Both the position numbers and the translations under genes were made by a program. From NCBI GenBank assembly GCA_002049455.2, contig KV918958.1, positions 110,717 through 145,436 of the forward strand: a DNA stretch of 34,720 nt. The letters are read 5' to 3'. This DNA is from Porphyra umbilicalis (taxonomy: Eukaryota; Rhodophyta; Bangiophyceae; Bangiales; Bangiaceae). Within the stretch, counting starts at the first letter, position 1; each line of letters starts with the position of its first letter. Shown here one piece after another: positions 1 through 9,267 of the stretch. The notes under the pieces were generated by a model. That model searched no databases, was not told the origin of the DNA, and worked only from the letters and a program-made list of their open reading frames with translations.

Positions 1-82
1 CCACCGCAGCGGCCGCTTTCAAAGCGCATGCGGCCTCCTCGGCCGCCACCGCACCGTCTACTATGCTTCCAGAGGAGACTGA

Positions 83-838
83 CACGTCGGCGGCCGTCGA
101 AGCGGCCGCTGGCACGTCGGCGGCCGCCCCAGTGGCCGCTGGCATGTCGGCGGCGATGGCGTGTCGTTGCACGAATGGATCGTCGGCGACGCCGTGCGCG
201 CTGCGTATGGACGTGCTCGACGGCATGCGCGTAGACGTGACGCCGTGCGCGCTGCGTATGGACGTGCTCGACGGCATGCGCGTAGACGTGGGTCTGACGT
301 GAGTCGTGCGGCCTCGTCGTGCTTTGTCGACGCGGCCGCAACACCCCTCGGCGGCGCGGCCGCGTCGCGCTCTGGCGACGCGGCCGCAGCACCCCTCGGC
401 AGCGCGGCCGCATCCATCTTTGGCGGCGCGGCCGCGTCCGCTCTTTGGCGATGCGGCCGCCACGCCCCTTGGTGGCGCGGCCGCGTCGCACTTTGGCGGC
501 GCGGCCGCGTCTCCGTTGGCGGCGCGGCCGCGTCGCGCTCTGGTGACACGGCCGCAACATCTCTCGGCGGCGCGGCCGCGTCGCACTTTGGCGGAGCGGC
601 CTCGTCGCCCCTTGGCGGCGCGGGCCACCACGCCCTTTGGCGGCGCGGCCGCGTCGCACTTCGGCGGCGAGGCCGCGTCGCCCCTTGCGGGGCGGCCGTA
701 GAGCGACGGGGAGAACAGGAAGTGGACGATGGGTGGTACATGAATGGCGACACAGGCGGCACGCCTGAGGACTTTGCGCGTCGCCAGCACTTGCGCGATA
801 TGGTGAAGCGGTGGTCGCGAATGTTTTCTTCTCAGTAG
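83..838 (+). CDS. 3' part of a GGCCGC-rich, Ala-rich reading frame, possible transposon gene end
   Basis: The frame is open from 83 (after a TGA at 80-82) to a TAG at 836-838. I see no convincing ATG, so the start is either upstream with a break or absent. Most of the product is low-complexity Gly-Ala-Ala-Ala-Ser coded by GGCCGC repeats. Only the last 40 or so residues look non-repetitive: an acidic stretch (EQEVDDGWY), then FARRQHLRDMVKRW. This loosely resembles the H-x2-L-x2-D-L-x2-HVW tail that ends both transposases in this window. An ENE-like element follows 54 bases after the stop, as for the transposon genes, so I infer the 3' end of a third Harbinger-type gene. The antisense strand is also open over the repeats, so coding here rests mainly on context. 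Confidence 0.35.
   Translation, partial: HVGGRRSGRWHVGGRPSGRWHVGGDGVSLHEWIVGDAVRAAYGRARRHARRRDAVRAAYGRARRHARRRGSDVSRAASSCFVDAAATPLGGAAASRSGDAAAAPLGSAAASIFGGAAASALWRCGRHAPWWRGRVALWRRGRVSVGGAAASRSGDTAATSLGGAAASHFGGAASSPLGGAGHHALWRRGRVALRRRGRVAPCGAAVERRGEQEVDDGWYMNGDTGGTPEDFARRQHLRDMVKRWSRMFSSQ
188..289. repeat. 51-bp tandem duplication (2 copies)
   Basis: The block 188-238 is repeated essentially exactly at 239-289, starting GACGCCGTGCGCGCTGCG. The length of 51 is a multiple of three, so any frame through it stays open. Confidence 0.9.
310..700. repeat. GGCCGC-centred minisatellite
   Basis: About a dozen units, each carrying a NotI-like palindrome (GCGGCCGC) followed by variants of GTCGCACTTTGGCGGC. 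In the frame ending at 838 the palindrome codes for Ala-Ala-Ala. The same palindrome recurs in the coding and spacer DNA of element 1 (3700-4140, 6140-6310, 7930-8500, 9500-9570). Confidence 0.8.
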
Positions 839-892
839 TTTTCTGTAGCTGTCTATATGTACGTATGTAGAGCACGTACGTGGTGCAACAAA

Positions 893-928
893 GAGGTTTT
901 TTTCCCTTCCTCGAAGGTTTTTTTCCTC
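893..928 (+). promoter_or_regulatory. ENE-like RNA element 1
   Basis: Sense strand: lower stem GAGG (893-896) pairs with CCTC (925-928), four pairs. T7 (897-903) faces T7 (918-924). The upper hairpin CCTTC (905-909) pairs with GAAGG (913-917) around the loop CTC; C904 is unpaired. It lies 54 bases after the stop at 836-838. The folding rule is that of an ENE: a U-rich internal loop between two GC-rich stems, known to hold a poly(A) tail in a U-A-U triple helix. Function here is inferred from architecture. Confidence 0.65.
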
Positions 929-938
929 ATGTGCTTGC

Positions 939-2681
939 CTGGGTATGGGGGCATGGGCTGCCGAGCTCAGTCTCTGGTCGTCCGCCACGCACCCCCGCTG
1001 GTGCCCACCACGGCGGGCGATAAGGCGACGCGATTCGCGCTACCCAACGGGGTCAGCGCGCGCAGGCTCGCGCACTGGCGGCGCCTCGAGGGCACCGCAC
1101 CGCCGCGCGGGGACCAGGCATGGCGCCACCCGCGGCATCGTCGGCGCTGGGAGTCGGGTCCCAGGGTCGACCGGCGGCGGCCGGTGCAGCTCCGGTGAGC
1201 TGTGGACGCGGTGCGCGTGGCGGTGGTGGCAGTGGCACGTTTCCCGCGGGGCCTCGGACCTGCGCGCGCGCGTGCCGCGCGTCGGTGGCGCCGCAGGCAC
1301 GCCTCTGTCAGCGCCGCCGCCGGTCGCGGCAGCACCATGCGCGGGCTCACACCTCCCTGGCCCCCGTCACAGTGATGCGACACTTGAGACAGCTCTCTGC
1401 GCGGCCTTTGGGGGTGTGCATGTGTCGTGGTGGCCGCGTGCCTGTGGTGCGTGCTAGCGGTGTTCCGATGCGCGGGCCGCTGCGCGGCGGTGGCGCCCGT
1501 CCGTGGCAGGCGCTTGTATGCGCGTCAGGGGCGCCCCGTCAGGAGTGTCAAAAAAGGCTAACATCCTATCTCGCGCTAATCGCCTTCTCGCACCAATCAC
1601 ATTCACGCGCACGTGAAGGCGACTCAGGAGCAGCCAATGACGTCCTTTCATGAGGAGTCCGCGTCGCGCGTGCGGCGGCGGCTGCGTCTGGGGTGTTGCC
1701 TGCGAGCAGCCGCGTGGCATGCGGTGGGCCGACTGAGTGGACTTGCCTGGCGCCTGTCGGCGGCGTTGTCCGAGGGACAACGCCCAGAAACAGAGCTACG
1801 GCTGACGCGTTGGCGTGTTAGCATTCATGACAGCGAGGACAGGTGCATATCTCCGTGTTCGTGGCCCCCGTTTTGAGAGTGAATCAGCAGCATCCAGGCC
1901 GCGGCGGCGACTTGACTTCTGTCCGTGGGCTCGAATCAGAATTGGGGAACCGCCGAGTGTCGTCTCTCTGAACACTGAGCAGCGCGAGGAACTCGGTGAA
2001 AGCGAGCAGCTGGGGAGCACCACATGAGAAGTGTGGCGGTGGCCGTCGACACGACGTTTGGGAAAGCACAGCAGCCTCGACACGCGGCAGATTTTCGACT
2101 CGAGATGCCCCCCCCGATGTGAGGATCAGCATCTGTGCTCCGCTGACAGGCCGCAATGTGATGAGCGCGCCGCGCGCCAGGTGGCAGGCAGCCAACGCTT
2201 CAATGGCATCACCTGCCGATGGGGCGGGAGCGTCCTTGCATCAATGATGTGCGTCAGACTTGACCGTAGCGACTATTCATTGGATGATCGCGGCTGTCGA
2301 GGTGAACGCCGTCACAGTCGAGATTTTCAGATGCGTGTTTACAGAAAGAAATCTTCAGGTGGCACGTATCGGGCCAATGAAAATGCCTCGCTGACGGCCC
2401 TCCAACGACCGGGAGGACTGCTTTGTGCCTGTTTCTGGGATGGGCGACCGACACTGTCCCGGGGAGCGGAAATTGCGGATGGCGCCCAGCGCGTAGGAGC
2501 CACGGCAGCAGGCCCCCTGTTTGGCAGGTTCTTTTGAGACACCACTCGCATGGAGCTGTGTCTGGCGAGCACGTGGGTGGGGTGGCGTGCTCTGTGTGGT
2601 GGTGGTTTGGGAGGCGGGCGGTGCTGACGCAGCCGCCCCTGCAGAGGGCGGGGGCGCGTGCAACGTGCTCTCATGAGGGCG
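939..2681. other. No gene recognised
   Basis: About 1.7 kb of mixed composition. Short open frames exist on both strands but none has a recognisable domain, and codon content looks random. There are CCAAT-type motifs near 1592 and 1634, the latter overlapping TGACGT, so promoter sequence is possible. If element 1 has a left terminal repeat it may lie here, but I could not find one. Confidence 0.5.
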
Positions 2682-2885
2682 AACCCCGCGACCTTGACAG
2701 CCACCGGCGTCGTGGGGCGCCTCGAACGGTTTCGTGACGTGTGGCTCCCCGACACGCTGGCTGCGTGGTTCAGACTCTTTTGTAACCCCGCGACCTTGAC
2801 AGCCACCGGCGTCGTGGGGCGCCTCGAACGGTTGCGTGACGTCTGGCTCTCCGACACGCTGGCTGCGCAGTTCAGACTCTTTTGG
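2682..2885. repeat. 102-bp tandem duplication (2 copies)
   Basis: Copies at 2682-2783 and 2784-2885 differ at only a few positions. Each begins AACCCCGCGACCTTGACAG. The unit is 34 codons long. It lies upstream of the Pro-rich and Myb-like genes of element 1 and may be its left subterminal repeat. Confidence 0.9.
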
Positions 2886-4596
2886 GGTCGAGGTTGGATG
2901 GTGCCATCCCGTCCCGATACGAACCTGTGGCTGATCTCACCGCGGACGGCCACCCCGTCGTTCCCCCCCCCCCACCCGCCCCCGTCCCGACACCCTGGCA
3001 CCCACCGGCAGGCCTGCTAACACACGCGCGCGCACCGTACCTGTACACCCTTCACACCTGTACGCCCTTGCCGCATATGGTGACCCCCCCCCCGGACCGG
3101 TTGTGTGGGTCGAACGCTGCCCTGAGCGGTGATGGCAACGTTTGGCGGCGGGGCGCCGCCACCGCCACCTCCCCCGCCCCCGCCGCCGCCTCCCCCGCCC
3201 CCAACGCCGCACCAGCCACTGTCGTCGCGTATCAGCAAGACGGAGCGGCGACGGGGGCTGCGGCAACTTTGCACGATGTGTCGCCGCGCGAGGGAAATCG
3301 GACCAGACCACCCCCTGTGCCCGGCCACGTGCCCGTGCCGTGGGCGGCGCGCTCTACAACACGCGCGTCGAGCGCGGCGTCGCAGCCGCCGCCGTTGCAA
3401 CAGCTGCCGCCAGCGCCGCCGCCAGGGCAGCCGCAGCAGCCGCTGCTGTGGCCGCCCGGTGCGCCGCCTTTGACTTACCACCCCGGCCAGCCGTACCTCT
3501 TCCCGCCATCACTTTACCACCCCCCGTACGCCAACCCCCCCCCGTTTCCTATCCTCCCGGCGTGCCGTACGGGGTACCCTCCCCCTTCCTAAGTCCCTTG
3601 CCATTCTCTCCCCCGCAGCCGTCGCAACCGTTGCAAGCGGCTCTTCCCCCTCTCGAGACGCGTACGTTGCTGGAGCCCCCGGAGCTGCGGCCGCCGCAGC
3701 GGCCGCTGTCTCCTCATCTGGCGCCGCCGCTGTCGCCGGGGCTCGAGCGGCCGCCATCGCCACTTCGCCCGCGGCCGCTGACGCCGACGACGCAGCGGCA
3801 TCCGCCTCCCTCTCGCGCGCCGCCGCAGCCGCCAGCGCCCGAGCGGCCGCCATCGTCTCACGGTCGGCCGCAGACGACGGCGCCCGAGCCGCCGCCATCG
3901 CCTGGCAGGCGGCCGCAGACGCCGGTGCTCGAGCGGCCGCCTTCGCATCGCGGGCGGCCGCGGATGCCGGCGCCCCAGCGGCCGCCTTCGCCGCCTCGCG
4001 AGCTGCCGCAGACGCCGGCGCTTCAGCGGCCGCCTTCGCCTCGCGGGCTGCCGCAGACGCCGGCGCTCCAGCGGCCGCCTTCCCCTCGCGGGCGGCCGCA
4101 GAAGCCGGCGCCCCATTGGCCGCCTTCGCTTCGCGGCCGGCCGCAAACGCCGTCGTGGGTGCGGCCGCGACGTCCTCGCCAACGCGGACGTCCCCGCCGA
4201 CGCGGACGTGGCGCCGGCGACCGGATCCGCCGCGGCCGCCCACGCCCGAATGGCTGCGGCCGACGACACCGGGGCAGCGGGGACCGTGGAACATGCCTTT
4301 ACTCAATCAACCTATCCTTCACACTCGGACCGCGGCGGGTCTGCCAATGGAGATTCGCGTGCCTACGTGGCCAATCAAGCCCTACGTGCCGAACCAAGTC
4401 TTCTACACGCCGGAGCCGCTGCCGCCGTCGGAGGAAGACCAAGGAACGACGACGTCCTGGAGGAGGAGGAAGAGGACGTCTTCCCGGACGAGGCGAGGCG
4501 GGAGCACCGGGCTCCCTCGCGCGACCGGTCTCCAGCGCCGCAGTAGGTGCCTCGGCGGCCGCTTTCGCCGGCGTACGAGCGGCGGCCGCCGCACCA
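2886..4596 (+). CDS. Pro-rich coding region, frame interrupted
   Basis: Three + frames carry protein-like Pro-rich text in turn. Up to about 3540 one frame reads QPPPLQQLPPAPPPGQPQQP and ends at a TAA (3590-3592). After a C tract near 3535-3543 the next frame continues as YPPGVPYGVPSPF, then a 12-15 residue repeat of the form RPPSPRGLPQTPALQ to about 4160. Between about 4270 and 4440 a third frame reads EIRVPTWPIKPYVPNQVFYT. No frame has a well-placed ATG at the left. The pattern suggests one Pro-rich protein broken by single-base indels, at least one in a homopolymer, or exons in different frames. Its counterpart in element 2 (18568-19608) also lies directly upstream of the Myb-like ORF and is unbroken. 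The function of these Pro-rich proteins is unknown. Confidence 0.4.
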
Positions 4597-7046
4597 ATGG
4601 CGGCCGCCACTGGCACGGTGGTGGGAGGCGATTCGTCGGCGGCCGCCACAATGACGGTGACGCCAGCGCAGGCGGCCGCGGAGGGTGCCGCGCGTGCTCT
4701 GGCGGCGCCCGTGGTGTCGAGTCCGTCGCCACCGGTGACAGCTGCCGACAGACGGGCTGCGAGTTCTGCTGCGGCGGCGTCACCGGTGGCCAAGAAGAAG
4801 GCGGGGCGCGGCGTGGCGTGGTCGGACGAAGAGCGCTTGTGCCTCTGCAAGGGCTGGCTCACGACGACGGTGGACCCGGTCCTCGGGACGAACCAGACGA
4901 ACACGACGTTCTGGAACGCGATGGTGGACAACAGCCGGGACGCCATGATCGAGGCGCGTCTACCCCAGTTGGAGAAGCGCCTGCAGCGGAGCGACCGAGT
5001 CATGGAGCGGACGTTCCGCTACGACATATCCAACGCGACGCATCGTCTAAACGCGTGTCGCATCTCTGCCGTCAAGCGCCAACTGACAGGCTCGCTGACT
5101 GAGGAGGACCTCGACATGGCCGCAGTGGCCCTGTACAATGACAAGGGGCCCTACCAAGGAATCCGTCGCGAGGCGGCGGCCATCAAGTGCGACTATTTCA
5201 CTGCTGGCGCCTTCTCCGCGCCAACCCCAAGTTTAGCATCGATGCTGCTATGGAGCACCAGACGTTGACGGGCTACAGCGTTTTTGGTGACGCAAGCAAG
5301 GACTCGGACGAGTCCGACGATGACGAAGTGTCCACGACGCCGAACAAGCGCCGTGCTACCGGCGCATTGGAGCGACCGATGGGGACAAAGGCCGCCAAGG
5401 CGGCCTTTCGCTCCGACGTCTCCCTCGAGCGCGAGTCGGCGGCGCACACAGCCGCGCTCAACTCTTTGGCCAAGTCTTCGGCTGAGCGCAATGACCTGGC
5501 GAAACGTAAGCACGCTGTGGAGTTTTGGTCGATGCCACACGTGCGCGACACGCCGCAAGGTAAGGCCTACTGGGCGAGGCAGCTGGACGCGCGGCTGGCC
5601 GAAGAGGGAGGGCTCGCGGCCATCCCCGCAACGTCTGTTCGGGTTGGCGGCGCGGCACACGCGGCGCCCTTGGCGACAAGAGCAGCGTCCTCGACGGCCG
5701 CATTGACGTCTACAGCGGCCGTCGCGGCCGCTGAGGTGGCCGCGACGGCCGCACTGGCGCCAGCGGCCGTCTCAGCTCCGTCTGCGCTTGCGTGCGCCGC
5801 GGCCACGGCGTCCGGTACCATCGCATCGAGCGCCCGGACACCGCCGACACTGGGGGCACACCCCGAACACGTCAAAGACACGGCGGAGGCCGTCGCGGTG
5901 CGAGCAGCTGCCTCTGCGGAGCCGGCCGCGCGCCGTCGCCCTGGTTCGCAGGAGGCCCGTGCCGACGTCGACACGCACCGGCGCCGAGCCGCGGCGGTCG
6001 CCGCCGCTGCGGCCAAGGAGCGAGTTGACGCAGCAGAGTACCTGGCGCACGCCAAGGCGCAGCGCCTCCACGCGGAAAGGCGCGTGGCGCTCGTGCGCCA
6101 GCAGGCGGCGGCGGACGCTGCCAAGGCGGCAACCGGCAAAGCGGCCGCCACCCACGCGGCTACAGACGCTGCCGAGGCGGCGGCCGCCAATGCGGCCGCC
6201 ACTCAGGCGGCCGCAGATGCTGCCGAGGCAGCGGCTGCCACGGCGGCCGCCACTCAAGCGGCGGCGGACGCCGCCAAGGCGGCGGCCGCCACGGCGGCCG
6301 CCACCCAGATGTCCGCGGCCGCCGACGGTGGCGGACGTGTTGCTTTGGCGCCGGCCGCTGCGAATGTCGACGACGTCCTCGACGTCGTCGAGCTTCTCGA
6401 CGACGAGGAGCTCGTGGGTAACACGCTGGTCGAACGCGTCGTCGGGCCCGGCGTCCACGGCGGTGTGCACAACGGCCTGCAGCGTGGCCGCCTCAACGGC
6501 GGACGCGACGGCGGCGGCCGCAAGGATGGCCCCCGCGCGGGAGAAAGCCGTCGTGAGGATGACGACGACACGCCTTGCAGCCCACCGCTGCCGCGGTCGT
6601 CTACCCGGCGCTCCGCACGGGCAAGTGCTGCGATGAAGACCAAGCGGGCGGCCTGGGAGGAGGAGAGGCGAACGACGTCTATGTTCAAGAACATCGACGC
6701 CGCCCTCAAGAGAGCAGCCGCAGCGGCCCACGGCGCCGCGACCTCTCCTGCGTCCGCGACGCCGGTCGCGTCACCTGCGGGCACCGCGGGCGACGGCCAC
6801 ACGTCCAACACGACGGCGAGAGCGTCCACCATGGCCACCGCGCCCGCGGCGCTGCCGACCGCGGCGCGGACTGTCGCGGACGGTGCCCGCAACTGGGACG
6901 CCGACCTCGAGGCCGCGGACCAAGAGTTGTACGACGCTGAGGCCGCGGGGGAGGAGGAGGAGGAAGAGAACCGCGAGGAGGACACGCTCTACCTCGGTAC
7001 GCCGCCGCCGCCCCCCCCCGCCCTCAGCGTTTCCGCGCCTGTGTGA
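4597..7046 (+). CDS. Myb/SANT-like Harbinger accessory protein with NAM-associated C-terminus, one apparent frameshift
   Basis: In Harbinger transposons a Myb/SANT-like protein binds transposon ends and brings the transposase to the nucleus and DNA. The start chosen is the ATG at 4597 (context CACCAATGG). The Myb/SANT-like domain covers 4801-5150, beginning VAWSDEERLCLCKGWL, with LPQLEKRLQR and TGSLTEEDLD matching LPSALEKQFKR and TGNLSEEDI of the element 2 protein. Near 5188-5196 the homology jumps to another frame (HCWRLLRANPKF aligns with ACWRVLRQSDKF); one extra T in the T-run would join them. The second frame runs to 7046 and holds ERPMGTKAAK, the NAM-associated C-terminal signature. It then has Ala-rich 17-residue repeats (DAAEAAAATAAATQAAA type), an acidic patch and a basic AAMKTKRAAWEEERR segment. 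The break could be an assembly error or a real lesion. Confidence 0.7.
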
Positions 7047-7339
7047 CTGGCCGCCGCCCTCCCCTGCCCCCCCGAGGGGCCGCGCGCTCCTGCTCGAGCT
7101 CTGAAGAGAGCGTGGACGTGCGCTTTTGACGAGGTCACGGACACGGTCATGGTTGCTGTTTGTTTTGCGGCCTCATTCTTCTCGTGCCTTGCGCTGTTGT
7201 GTGTCTCTTTGCATGTATGTTTGTGCTTCGGTTTATGCGTGCGGTCCTGTTTGCCTTGTTTGCATTTCTCTATGCGTGTGTTTGCGTGTCTTCTCGTCGT
7301 GAGGCCAGGGTAGGGTAGCATAGCATGTACTGAGCTGGA

Positions 7340-7380
7340 AAGGTTTTTTTTCCTACCGTACGGTAGGTTTTTTTTTCCTC
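7340..7380 (+). promoter_or_regulatory. ENE-like RNA element 2
   Basis: Sense strand: AAGG (7340-7343) with CCTC (7377-7380), three pairs and an A-C mismatch at the base. T8 (7344-7351) faces T9 (7368-7376). The upper hairpin CCTACC (7352-7357) pairs perfectly with GGTAGG (7362-7367) around GTAC. It lies 293 bases after the Myb-like stop at 7046, the longest such distance of the five. Confidence 0.7.
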
Positions 7381-7889
7381 GACATGGGCGTCCGTCGCCG
7401 TGATTGCTGCATCGGAGCAATCGCCGTCTTGTTCGTCTTTTCGCCCCGACCCCTGCTCTGCGGTGCACAGCAGTGCAATGCGACTGCCGGCCATGGCGTG
7501 CATGAGAGACTTTGCTAGCGTGGCGCATGCACATGCAAGCAGCGCAAGAGGAAAGCAAATATACTGGGAGCGCGTCATCGCACACAGCGCAAGTGTGAAT
7601 CCGCACCTGTCCGTCGCCCACCACAACGCAATCTCATTCCGAATGACAGCCCGAAAAGCACGATACGCCGACTTCGAAGCCATGAAATTGACACATTTCG
7701 TACTTACATCCAGCTTCTCGAGAATGAGATTGTACGAGATTTTCTCGTGACGCACCCCGAACGCGAGCCGACTTGCTCGGGCTGCTAAGACGTCACGGGC
7801 CAACTCATCCCTCGAGCCTCTCCAAGCGAGCCACACCCTCATCCCCTGCACAATCTTGCGACTCCAGCGCCTTCGCGTGTGCGCTCTCG
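7381..7889. other. No gene recognised
   Basis: Less GC-rich than its surroundings. Frames are open on both strands over parts of it, but no domain is visible. It separates ENE-like element 2 from the Ala-rich ORF and may hold that ORF's promoter. Confidence 0.4.
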
Positions 7890-8852
7890 ATGCCAACGAT
7901 GGCGCACCACCACCCCACTCACGCCATAGATGACGAGGCCGCCCCGTCGGCGGCCGCCCCGTCGGCGGCCGCCCCGTCGGCGGCCGCCCCGTCGGCGGCT
8001 GCCCCGTCGGCGGCCGCTCCGTCGGCGGTCGCCGCGGCGCCGGCCGCCTCGTCGGCGGCCGCCGCGCCGCCAGCCGCCGCGCCGCCGGCCGCCTTATCGG
8101 CGGCCGCCCCGTCGGCGGTCGCCGCAGCGCCGGCCGCCTCGTCGGCGGCCGCCGCGCCGCCGGCCGCCTTATCGGCGGCTGCCGTTGCGCCGGAGACCCC
8201 GATGGCGGCCGCCACGTCGGCGGCCGGCCTATCGGTGCCGTCCGACGTCATGGCCGCAGACGCTGCCACCCCATCTGCGGCCACCCCGTCGGCGGCCACC
8301 CCGTCGGTGGCCACCCCGTCGGCGGCCACCCCGCCGGCGGCCGCCGTCGAGCCTGCGATTCCGTTGGCGGCCGCCACGTCGGCGGCGACCTCGTCGGCGG
8401 CCGGCATGTCGATGTCGACCGAAGCGATGGCCGCCGACGGTACCACCTCGTCGGCCATCCCATGGGCGGCCGCCCGATTGGCGGCCGCCGCCGCGCCGGC
8501 CGCCTCGTCGGACTCAACGGAGTCAACGGACTCTGAGCCCGCGGAGGCCGCGAGCTCTGAGCTCAAGGGCGAGGGCACGAGGGCGGCCGCCGCAGACCCC
8601 GGGGCGGCCTCCTCGTCGTCCTGTGACGAGTCATCCTCTGGGGGGTCCTCGTCTGACGACGACGACCCGCGTCCTCGCCGCGTTTTCTCCGCGTCTGTTG
8701 CAGACGCGTGGCAGGACTCCGTGCAGACAGCTGCGGCCTCTGGCCGCCGCATGACGCGCTCACTAGAGCGTCCCCCCCCCCTGGTGCGGACCACCAGCAC
8801 ACCGCAGGCGCTCCCGCGCCGCATCATCCGCCGTCGACGTCGCCGTCGCTGA
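7890..8852 (+). CDS. Ala-rich repeat protein in the element 1 spacer
   Basis: An ATG at 7890 (or 7899, in the better context ACGATGG) opens a 320-residue frame. Residues 15-200 are Ala-rich, built from a 15-bp unit giving Ala-Pro-Ser-Ala-Ala. The C-terminal third is more complex: an acidic Ser/Asp part (SSGGSSSDDDDPRPRR), VADAWQDSVQTAA, then a basic tail ending RRIIRRRRRRR. It lies between the two convergent genes of element 1. The opposite strand is also open for about 300 codons over the same repeats, reading Asp-Gly-Ala-Ala-Ala, a motif also present in the transposase C-terminus. I do not recognise the protein. The non-repetitive tail favours the + frame, but coding is not certain. Confidence 0.4.
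   Translation: MPTMAHHHPTHAIDDEAAPSAAAPSAAAPSAAAPSAAAPSAAAPSAVAAAPAASSAAAAPPAAAPPAALSAAAPSAVAAAPAASSAAAAPPAALSAAAVAPETPMAAATSAAGLSVPSDVMAADAATPSAATPSAATPSVATPSAATPPAAAVEPAIPLAAATSAATSSAAGMSMSTEAMAADGTTSSAIPWAAARLAAAAAPAASSDSTESTDSEPAEAASSELKGEGTRAAAADPGAASSSSCDESSSGGSSSDDDDPRPRRVFSASVADAWQDSVQTAAASGRRMTRSLERPPPLVRTTSTPQALPRRIIRRRRRRR
7935..8450. repeat. 15-bp GTCGGCGGCCGCCCC repeat array
   Basis: Near-perfect 15-mers from about 7945 to 8030, then degenerate copies to about 8450. Related units (GGGCGGCCGCCCCGTCAT) lie inside the transposase gene at 9497-9575. The spacer and the coding insertion therefore share one repeat family. Confidence 0.8.
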
Positions 8853-8861
8853 ATCGACGTT

Positions 8862-9095
8862 GCCTCTGTGCTATGTGTGATAGGTTACCGTCTGCGTTTT
8901 CTTTAGCATGACGCTCGTGTTCTTGTATGTACTCTACTGTCATCTCCTTTTGCGTGCTATCAAGTGTGGTGGGTGTGTGCCTCTGTGCTATGTGTGATAG
9001 GTTGCCGTCTGCTTTTTACTTAGCATGACGCTCGTGTTCCTGTATGTACTCTACTGTCATCTCCTTTTCCGTGCCATCAAGTGTGGTGGGTGTGT
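8862..9095. repeat. 117-bp tandem duplication (2 copies)
   Basis: Copies at 8862-8978 and 8979-9095 start GCCTCTGTGCTATGTGTGAT and differ at a handful of sites. They lie directly after the stop of the Ala-rich ORF, so they would form its 3' untranslated region. Confidence 0.9.
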
Positions 9096-9206
9096 GCTGC
9101 GAAGCACGCGGCCGCAAGTGCCTACCGAGTGGCTGCGGTACGCCACACACTCGTGCTTATCGTCCGAGTATACATAAAACACATGTGCCAAGACAACAAG
9201 ATGTGT

Positions 9207-9247
9207 GAGGAAAAAAAAACCCGCAATGCGGGAGGAAAAAAAACCTT
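9207..9247 (-). promoter_or_regulatory. ENE-like RNA element 3
   Basis: Read on the minus strand: AAGG (9247-9244) with CCTC (9210-9207), three pairs. U8 (9243-9236) faces U9 (9219-9211). The upper hairpin CCCGC/GCGGG (9232-9228 and 9224-9220) has a 3-base loop. Three extra bases, CCU (9235-9233), lie on the 5' side between the U tract and the hairpin; their partners are missing on the 3' side, so this copy is asymmetric. It starts 20 bases after the transposase stop. Confidence 0.6.
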
Positions 9248-9267
9248 TACGCCACTCGTGCAACTAC

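Noticed and set aside
61..762. Antisense frame of about 230 codons over the GGCCGC minisatellite
   Set aside because: It is a product of the repeat; the ENE-like element and the non-repetitive C-terminus favour the plus strand.
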